NCBI GenBank assembly: GCA_964584775.1
Contig: CAZPBC010000054.1
Span: forward strand, 1 to 12,374
Length of the DNA stretch: 12,374 nucleotides
Reading direction: 5' to 3'
Origin: CAZPBC01 sp964584775
Lineage (GTDB): Bacteria > Chlamydiota > Chlamydiia > Chlamydiales > SLFE01
Within the stretch, counting starts at the first letter, position 1. Each line of letters begins with the position of its first letter. Made by a program: the position numbers and the translations under genes. The notes beneath the pieces were generated by a model, which had not been told where the DNA came from, made no database searches, and was given only the letters and a program-made list of their open reading frames with translations. Positions 7,310 to 12,374 of the stretch are shown in pieces.

Positions 7310-8536
7310 ATGAAACAGTCTGGACGTGTCTTGGGAGGAGCCCTCCTCGTTGCAGGAACGATGATTGGAGCTGGGATGTTGGCCCTTCCCGTGATTACAG
7401 GGTTGATGGGGTTTTGGCCGACGTTGATTCTCTTCCTGATGTACTTCTGCTTGATGGCCTACTCTGCCATGCTTTTTCTTGAGGTCAACCTCTGGCATGA
7501 AGACATCCACGTGAACTTGATGACCATGGCACGGACGACGCTGGGCAAGCCGGGACAGGTCGTTGCTTGGTTTGTCTATCTCTTTCTTCTCTACGCGCTG
7601 ACAACGGCTTACATGGCGGCAAGTGGGCCTCTCTTCAAAGAGCAGCTCCAGTACTGGACCGGGATGCAGATGCCTTTTTGGGCGGGACCGATTCCTCTCC
7701 TACTGATCTTTAGTTTTTTCGTCTATGAAGGGGCGCGCTACGTTGATCTGGTGAACCGGCTGTTGATGCTCGGACTGGTTGTCAGTTTCTTTGCCCTCAA
7801 TGGGATGCTCATCCCGCATATGGAGCTCGACCACCTCGTCCGTAGCGACTGGTCCTATGTCCCGCTTTCTGTTGCCATTTTGGCGACCTCCTTCGGATAC
7901 CACATTATCATTCCGACTCTAAACCGCTATTTGAACAAAGATGTGAAAGGGCTTTTGACCTCGATTGCACTTGGAAGCTTCTTTGCTCTACTTCTCTACA
8001 TTGTTTGGGAGATTGTTGTCCTCTCTGTCCTTCCAATGGAGGGAGAGGTCGGTCTACTGGAAGGGTACAAACAGGGAAAAGATTCGGTTTTCTTGGTGTC
8101 GGGACTTTTAGGGAATGACTGGGTCTCATTTGTCGGGCGCTGGTTCCTCTTTTTTGCCATTGTGACTTCCTTTTTGGGAGTGTCGCTGTCGCTGCGTGAC
8201 TTCCTAGGGGATGGTCTGGGGATCTCTTCAGAGACGGCTTTGGGGCGTTGGACGCTCTATTTTCTCACCTTCGTTCCCCCTCTCTTCTTTTCGATCGCCT
8301 CACCGCGCTCGTTTTTTCTCGCCCTCGACTACGCCGGAGCTTTCGGAGTGATCACGCTTTTGATTTTACTCCCCGCGATGATGGTCTACCGTGGACGCTA
8401 CATGCTTGGCTTTAAATCAGAGCACTTCAAAGCCTGGGGAGGAAAGGGTCTATTGATCTTTGTCATGCTCTTCTCTTGCTTTTTGATTGGTATCGAAGTT
8501 TGCAACAAATTAGGAGTACTCACCTATGACTACTAA
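7310..8536 (+). CDS. tyrP: TyrP-like aromatic amino acid permease, copy 2 (HAAAP family)
   Basis: A 408-residue inner-membrane permease, clearly homologous to copy 1 throughout: GGALLVAG..IGAGMLALPV (9-28), LEVNLW (57-62), GQVVAWFVYLFLLY (82-95), SFGYHIIIP (194-202), a VSLSLRDFLGDGL segment (291-303) and LPAMMVYRGR (354-363). About 11 transmembrane segments are visible. Differences from copy 1 concentrate in the loop near residues 241-265 and in a longer C-terminal tail (roughly 363-378), so the copies may have diverged in substrate or affinity. Translation starts at ATG 7310 behind AAGGAG. The last 11 bp overlap the trpS start, which fits an uptake and charging unit. Chlamydia species also carry tandem tyrP genes, but as I recall not joined to trpS. 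Confidence 0.9.
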   Translation: MKQSGRVLGGALLVAGTMIGAGMLALPVITGLMGFWPTLILFLMYFCLMAYSAMLFLEVNLWHEDIHVNLMTMARTTLGKPGQVVAWFVYLFLLYALTTAYMAASGPLFKEQLQYWTGMQMPFWAGPIPLLLIFSFFVYEGARYVDLVNRLLMLGLVVSFFALNGMLIPHMELDHLVRSDWSYVPLSVAILATSFGYHIIIPTLNRYLNKDVKGLLTSIALGSFFALLLYIVWEIVVLSVLPMEGEVGLLEGYKQGKDSVFLVSGLLGNDWVSFVGRWFLFFAIVTSFLGVSLSLRDFLGDGLGISSETALGRWTLYFLTFVPPLFFSIASPRSFFLALDYAGAFGVITLLILLPAMMVYRGRYMLGFKSEHFKAWGGKGLLIFVMLFSCFLIGIEVCNKLGVLTYDY

Positions 8537-9566
8537 ACGCCTCATCTCAGGAGACCGGCCGACGGGTAAGTTGCATCTTGGACACTACGTCGGTTCGATT
8601 AAAAAACGGGTGGAGTTTCAAGAGAAGTACGACTGCTTTATCTTTGTGGCCGACTTGCACATGCTCACTACAAAGAAGACGAAGCAGGATATCCTCGAGC
8701 TGCGGACGCACATGAATGATATGGTGCTGGACTATCTCGCTTGTGGCCTGAATCCTGAGAAGGTGACCTTTTACCTCCAGTCAGCGATCCCCGAGATCTA
8801 CCAGCTCAATCTCTTCACTGAGATGATGATCTCCTTCAACCGCCTTGCGGGTCTTCCGAGTATTAAAGAGATGGCAAAAAATGCCCACCTCGACCCGGAA
8901 AGTATCCCCTTTGGTTTGATCGGCTATCCTGTCTTGATGAGTGCTGATATCTTACTCGTTCAAGCCGATGTGGTCCCGGTAGGAAAAGACAACGCTGCCC
9001 ACGTTGAAATCGCCCGCGACATTGCGAGGAAGTACAACAACGCCTACGGCGATGTCTTTACCATTCCTGAGCTTCTCCCTTCAGAGACCCCCACGCTTGT
9101 GGGAACCGATGGGCAGGGGAAGATGAGTAAATCTGCCGGCAACTGCATCTACCTCAGTGACGATCCAAAAACGGTGGCGAAGAAGGTGCGCGGAATGTTC
9201 ACCGACCCGAAGCGGGTGAGTGCAGACGTGCCAGGAACCGTTGAAGGAAATCCAGTCTTTATCTACCACGATGTCTTTAATCCGGATAAAGAAGAGATTC
9301 GAGATCTCAAAGAGCGCTACCGCAAAGGAACTGTGGGGGATGTCGAAGTGAAAGACAAACTCACCGTCGCGATTAACAACTTCCTAGCTCCTCTCCATGA
9401 AAAGCGTGAAGAGCTCAAAAAACAGAAAGGCTTAGTTGAAGAAGTGCTCTATCACGGAACACTGAATGCCCGTGAAGTGGCTAAAGAGACGATGAAAGGG
9501 CTTCAGACAGAGATGGGTGTCGCAGGCGCCTGGAAAAAGATCGAACGCGTCGCTCGTAAAAAGTAG
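8526..9566 (+). CDS. trpS: Tryptophanyl-tRNA synthetase
   Basis: A cytoplasmic class I aminoacyl-tRNA synthetase that activates tryptophan with ATP and charges tRNA-Trp. The 346-residue length is normal (E. coli TrpS is 334). The N-terminus SGDRPTGKLHLGHYVGS contains the HIGH-type signature HLGH at 17-20, and KMSKS is intact at 199-203, so both ATP-binding signatures are present. The 'SGDRPTGKLHLGHY' context is that of tryptophanyl rather than tyrosyl enzymes. The ATG at 8526 lies inside the end of the second permease gene (11-bp overlap), with AGGAG at 8512-8516 nine nt upstream, indicating translational coupling. The TAG stop abuts the uvrB ATG directly. No truncation or frameshift is visible. 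No T-box, attenuator terminator or other classic synthetase control element was found next to the gene. Confidence 0.97.
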   Translation: MTTKRLISGDRPTGKLHLGHYVGSIKKRVEFQEKYDCFIFVADLHMLTTKKTKQDILELRTHMNDMVLDYLACGLNPEKVTFYLQSAIPEIYQLNLFTEMMISFNRLAGLPSIKEMAKNAHLDPESIPFGLIGYPVLMSADILLVQADVVPVGKDNAAHVEIARDIARKYNNAYGDVFTIPELLPSETPTLVGTDGQGKMSKSAGNCIYLSDDPKTVAKKVRGMFTDPKRVSADVPGTVEGNPVFIYHDVFNPDKEEIRDLKERYRKGTVGDVEVKDKLTVAINNFLAPLHEKREELKKQKGLVEEVLYHGTLNAREVAKETMKGLQTEMGVAGAWKKIERVARKK

Positions 9567-11564
9567 ATGTTTGAGTTAGTCACCGATTTCACGCCGAGTG
9601 GGGATCAGCCCCAAGCGATTGAGAAGCTCTCGAAGGGGCTGCTTGAGGGAAAGCGTTCGCAGGTCCTTCTCGGGATCACTGGTTCGGGAAAGACCTATAC
9701 GATGGCAAACATCGTCCAGAAGGTCCAGCGCCCGACGCTCATCCTCGCTCATAACAAAACTCTCGCCGCGCAGCTCTATCAAGAGTTTAAAGCTTTCTTT
9801 CCAAAAAATGCCGTCGAGTATTTTGTTTCTTACTACGACTACTACCAACCCGAAGCCTATATCGCACGGAGCGATACCTACATTGAAAAAGACATGTCGA
9901 TCAACGAACAGATCGATCAGATGCGCCTCTCAGCCACACGTTCGCTCCTCGAACGGGATGATGTGCTGATTGTCGCTTCAGTTTCCTGTATCTACGGTCT
10001 TGGAACCCCAGAGTTCTATCGCAAGATGAACTTGGAGCTCGTCGTCGGTCAAGAGGTCAAGCGGGACGATGTGCTCCTTCACTTGGTGGAGATGCAGTAC
10101 AGCCGGAACGACATGGATTTTGCACGCGCGACCTTCCGCGTCCGTGGGGATGTTTTGGATATCTTTCCTGCTTATGAAGAGAGCGTGGCACTCCGCGTGG
10201 AATTCTTTGGGGACGAGGTGGAGCGTATCTCTCAAATAGATCCTCTGACAGGAAAAGTCCTCGGACGCCTTGACCAGATCGCGATCTATCCCGGTTCTCA
10301 CCACGTCACTCCTGAAGAGGTCCGCCTCGATGCGATCCGACTCATTGAGGATGAGCTGAAAGAGCGCGCGGAGCTTTTTGAAAAAGAGAACAAGTTGATC
10401 GAACGGCAGCGCATCCTTGAAAGAACGAAATATGACCTTGAGATGATCAAAGAGGTGGGTTTTTGTAAGGGGATTGAAAACTACTCACGCCACTTCGGAG
10501 GGCGCAGCGTTGGGCAGCCGCCCTCTTGCTTGCTAGACTACTTCCCCGATGATTTTCTTCTCTTTGTCGATGAGTCTCACCAAACCGTTCCGCAGATCCA
10601 CGGTATGCACAATGGGGACCGCGCGAGAAAACGGTCGCTCGTCGATTTTGGCTTCCGCCTTCCTTCTGCCTACGACAACCGCCCTTTAAAGTTCGAAGAG
10701 TTTTACGAACGGATGAACCAGGTCGTCTATGTCTCAGCCACTCCAGGTTCTTGGGAGATAGAAGATGCCGAGCAGCGCGTTGTCGAGCAGGTCATCCGCC
10801 CAACGGGACTTCTCGATCCGGTGATTGACCTCCGCCCGGCAGAAGGACAAGTGGACGACTGTATCGAAGAGATCCGTGTCGAGGTGGAGAAGGGAGGACG
10901 TGTCCTCGTGACGACGCTCACCAAGCGCCTCGCTGAAGAGCTCACCAAATACCTCAAAGAGGTCGGTATCCAGACAAAATATCTCCACTCTGATATCGAT
11001 ACCGTCGAGCGGATGCAGATCATCTCGGACCTGCGTCGTGGAACCTTCGATGTCCTTGTGGGAATCAACCTTCTTAGAGAAGGACTGGATATTCCAGAGG
11101 TCTCCCTGGTGGCGATCCTCGATGCCGATAAGGAAGGCTTTTTGCGGAGTGAAACCTCCCTCACGCAGACCTGTGGACGCGCAGCAAGGAACGAAAAGGG
11201 GCGCGTCATCATGTACGCCGACAAAAACACGAAATCCATCGCAAACACCGTCGCTGTCACGCAAAAGCGGCGTGAGTTGCAGATGGCCTACAACAAAAAG
11301 CACGGCATCACTCCAAAAACGGTCAAACGCGACGTCGCTGCGCTGATCGAACTGGAAGAGGTCGAGGAAGAAGTCCACCAAAAAACACCTTCTAAAGAAA
11401 AGATACACCTCTCTCAAGAGGAGATCTTCCGTGTCATCAAGAGCTATGAAAAAGAGATGAAGCGTGCGGCGAAAGAGCTCCGCTTCGAAGACGCCGCCCA
11501 CCTCCGCGACCTCATGAAGAAATACAAAGATGTCGCCCTCGCCTACGGTGGTCAATCCTTCTAA
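9567..11564 (+). CDS. uvrB: Excinuclease ABC subunit B (UvrB)
   Basis: The damage-verification helicase of nucleotide excision repair: it receives damage from UvrA, inserts its beta-hairpin into the duplex and recruits UvrC for incision. At 665 residues it is full length (E. coli 673). Visible landmarks in order are Walker A GITGSGKT (36-43), the tyrosine-rich hairpin YYDYYQPEAY (89-98), the Walker B/DEAD-type DESH (335-338), helicase motif VI QTCGRAAR (534-541), and a C-terminal UVR domain (about 620-655) with MKRAAKELRFEDAAHLRDLM, which contacts UvrC. The ATG at 9567 follows the trpS TAG with no gap and without a clear Shine-Dalgarno, so translation probably depends on ribosomes finishing trpS. 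It is the last gene of the operon. A T-run follows the stop, but there is no stem for an intrinsic terminator. Confidence 0.98.
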   Translation: MFELVTDFTPSGDQPQAIEKLSKGLLEGKRSQVLLGITGSGKTYTMANIVQKVQRPTLILAHNKTLAAQLYQEFKAFFPKNAVEYFVSYYDYYQPEAYIARSDTYIEKDMSINEQIDQMRLSATRSLLERDDVLIVASVSCIYGLGTPEFYRKMNLELVVGQEVKRDDVLLHLVEMQYSRNDMDFARATFRVRGDVLDIFPAYEESVALRVEFFGDEVERISQIDPLTGKVLGRLDQIAIYPGSHHVTPEEVRLDAIRLIEDELKERAELFEKENKLIERQRILERTKYDLEMIKEVGFCKGIENYSRHFGGRSVGQPPSCLLDYFPDDFLLFVDESHQTVPQIHGMHNGDRARKRSLVDFGFRLPSAYDNRPLKFEEFYERMNQVVYVSATPGSWEIEDAEQRVVEQVIRPTGLLDPVIDLRPAEGQVDDCIEEIRVEVEKGGRVLVTTLTKRLAEELTKYLKEVGIQTKYLHSDIDTVERMQIISDLRRGTFDVLVGINLLREGLDIPEVSLVAILDADKEGFLRSETSLTQTCGRAARNEKGRVIMYADKNTKSIANTVAVTQKRRELQMAYNKKHGITPKTVKRDVAALIELEEVEEEVHQKTPSKEKIHLSQEEIFRVIKSYEKEMKRAAKELRFEDAAHLRDLMKKYKDVALAYGGQSF

Positions 11565-11576
11565 TTTTTTCTTTAA

Positions 11577-11606
11577 TTGACTTGTTGTGAGTTAGTTAGA
11601 TATCAT
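11577..11606 (+). promoter_or_regulatory. Sigma-70-type promoter for the leucine-rich-repeat gene
   Basis: TTGACT (11577-11582) and TATCAT (11601-11606) each match the consensus hexamers at five of six positions and are 18 bp apart. The predicted start near 11613 gives a leader of about 27 nt before the ATG at 11640. It is the best promoter in the window and suggests that this gene is expressed independently of the trpS-uvrB operon. Confidence 0.6.
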
Positions 11607-11624
11607 TTTCAAAATACTTAATTT

Positions 11625-11632
11625 AAAAGGAG
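11625..11632 (+). promoter_or_regulatory. Strong Shine-Dalgarno of the leucine-rich-repeat gene
   Basis: AAAAGGAG lies 7 nt before the ATG at 11640 and fixes this start. It is one of the two best ribosome binding sites in the window, suggesting efficient translation. Confidence 0.8.
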
Positions 11633-11639
11633 ATTTGTC

Positions 11640-12374
11640 ATGATATCTGTACTTCCTAAACCATTAACGACTTCTTTTCGCGAAGAGTTTTGTGTTGTCG
11701 ATCCAACAGACGGTCTTGAGATCACGACCGGCGAGCAGTTTATACTGGGTGATGAGCCTGTATCTGTCAGGACCAATGACCCGGACTTTGGGTTGTTTAA
11801 CCTTTCAAACTCCGTTGGTGTCGATGCTTTTGTCGCTCGGATGCAAGGTCGAAGTGTGAAGGCACTGCAAGTTTGTGGATCTCTTATTGTGGGAGAGGAC
11901 GTCAAAAGAGTGGCAGCAGCCCTCTTCCGAGATGGAGCTGTCACTGCGTTGGAGTGTAAGGGTCCACACATCAACCTGAGAGCCGTTGCAGAGGCGGTTT
12001 CTGGTCAACCTAACAACTCCTTACGAATTCTCAACCTGTCTAACTGCGCAATCACTGACGGTGATATCCCTCATCTTGTGAAGGTTTTAAAATGCTGCCC
12101 AGCATTAGAAGCCTTGATTTTGCATCAAAATTCTATTGGTGGTGAGGGAGTTCGTCCTCTTGTAGACGTCTTGAAAGGAAGTCGTGTTCGTGTGCTCGAT
12201 CTCTCTTGGAATCCCCTTTTTAGCGGTGCGGCGGTGATCGCAGAGCTCCTAGGGGAGAAGGGTATCCTCACCCACCTGCATTTGGACATGTGTCCTTTAG
12301 ATGATCCAGGAGTAGAGACGCTGAGTCAAGCAATGGAACGCAGTCAAACAATTCGGTATCTTAGTGCAGAGTGG
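11640..12374 (+). CDS. Leucine-rich-repeat protein of ribonuclease-inhibitor type, N-terminal 245 residues (3' end beyond window)
   Basis: The frame opens at ATG 11640 and is still open at the right edge. After an N-terminal region of about 70 residues without recognisable motifs, hydrophobic LxxLxL-type repeat starts occur at residues 73, 101, 128, 156, 183, 210 and 238. The spacings are 28, 27, 28, 27, 27 and 28, the mixed 27/28 period typical of ribonuclease-inhibitor or NLR-type LRRs. Clear examples are LRILNLSNCAITDGDIPHL, LEALILHQNSIGGEGVRPL and VRVLDLSWNPLFSGAAVIA. Such solenoids bind proteins, often eukaryotic partners, so a host-interaction role is plausible in an intracellular bacterium but not shown. 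No signal peptide or membrane segment is visible in the part seen. It has its own promoter and a strong ribosome binding site. In Chlamydia I recall eno following uvrB, so this may be an insertion into a conserved neighbourhood. Confidence 0.88.
   Translation, partial: MISVLPKPLTTSFREEFCVVDPTDGLEITTGEQFILGDEPVSVRTNDPDFGLFNLSNSVGVDAFVARMQGRSVKALQVCGSLIVGEDVKRVAAALFRDGAVTALECKGPHINLRAVAEAVSGQPNNSLRILNLSNCAITDGDIPHLVKVLKCCPALEALILHQNSIGGEGVRPLVDVLKGSRVRVLDLSWNPLFSGAAVIAELLGEKGILTHLHLDMCPLDDPGVETLSQAMERSQTIRYLSAEW

Noticed and set aside
9598..9969. 123-codon alternative frame overlapping the start of uvrB
   Set aside because: Same-strand frame shadow of uvrB; the translated product is Ser/Arg-rich without motifs, while the uvrB frame carries all helicase signatures.
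10734..11555. 273-codon open frame on the minus strand across the 3' half of uvrB
   Set aside because: It lies fully antisense to intact uvrB, has no ribosome binding site or recognisable motif, and arises from the codon bias of the opposite strand. The 177-codon minus-strand frame at 10727-11260 is rejected for the same reason.
11562..11580. Possible intrinsic terminator after uvrB (T-rich run)
   Set aside because: There is a TTTTTT tract directly after the stop codon, but no GC-rich inverted repeat precedes it.

Overview
The window most likely comes from an environmental member of the Chlamydiota (Simkania-, Waddlia- or Parachlamydia-like). The argument is mainly gene content. Two tandem TyrP-type aromatic amino acid permeases recall the tandem tyrP pair of Chlamydia, and trpS is followed directly by uvrB, as I remember from Chlamydia genomes. 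These housekeeping genes sit beside very large proteins with weak ankyrin-like stretches and a leucine-rich-repeat protein, which is typical accessory content of amoeba-associated intracellular bacteria. The phylum is an inference; nothing here identifies a species.

Left part (1-5956), minus strand: two large genes transcribed leftwards. The upstream gene (1907-5956, about 1349 residues) is complete. The downstream gene (1807 to the left edge, 602 residues visible) runs out of the window. Translating both shows colinear paralogues: matching motifs occur in the same order with an offset of only 7-16 residues along the whole visible length. I recognise no named family. Both contain degenerate ankyrin-like stretches, and the complete one ends with a Ser/Pro linker carrying a PKRRRVE motif and a Lys/Glu/Leu-rich tail.

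Middle (5957-6122): an AT-rich divergent intergenic region with candidate -10 boxes for both directions. A perfect 7-6-7 inverted repeat lies just downstream of the rightward TATAAT, and an alternative hairpin shares part of it.

Right part (6123-11564), plus strand: a tight cluster of tyrP-like permease 1, tyrP-like permease 2, trpS and uvrB. Gaps are 8 bp, an 11-bp overlap and 0 bp, so this is almost certainly one operon. The permeases would bring in aromatic amino acids, TrpS charges tRNA-Trp, and UvrB is the damage-verification helicase of excision repair. The tyrP pair is the second tandem duplication in the window.

Right edge (11565-12374): after uvrB there is a good promoter (TTGACT-N18-TATCAT), a strong Shine-Dalgarno and the first 245 codons of a ribonuclease-inhibitor-type leucine-rich-repeat protein that continues past the edge. 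No RNA genes, insertion sequences, CRISPR arrays or convincing intrinsic terminators were seen. No gene-free stretch exceeds 300 bases; the intergenic regions are 1808-1906, 5957-6122 and 11565-11639.
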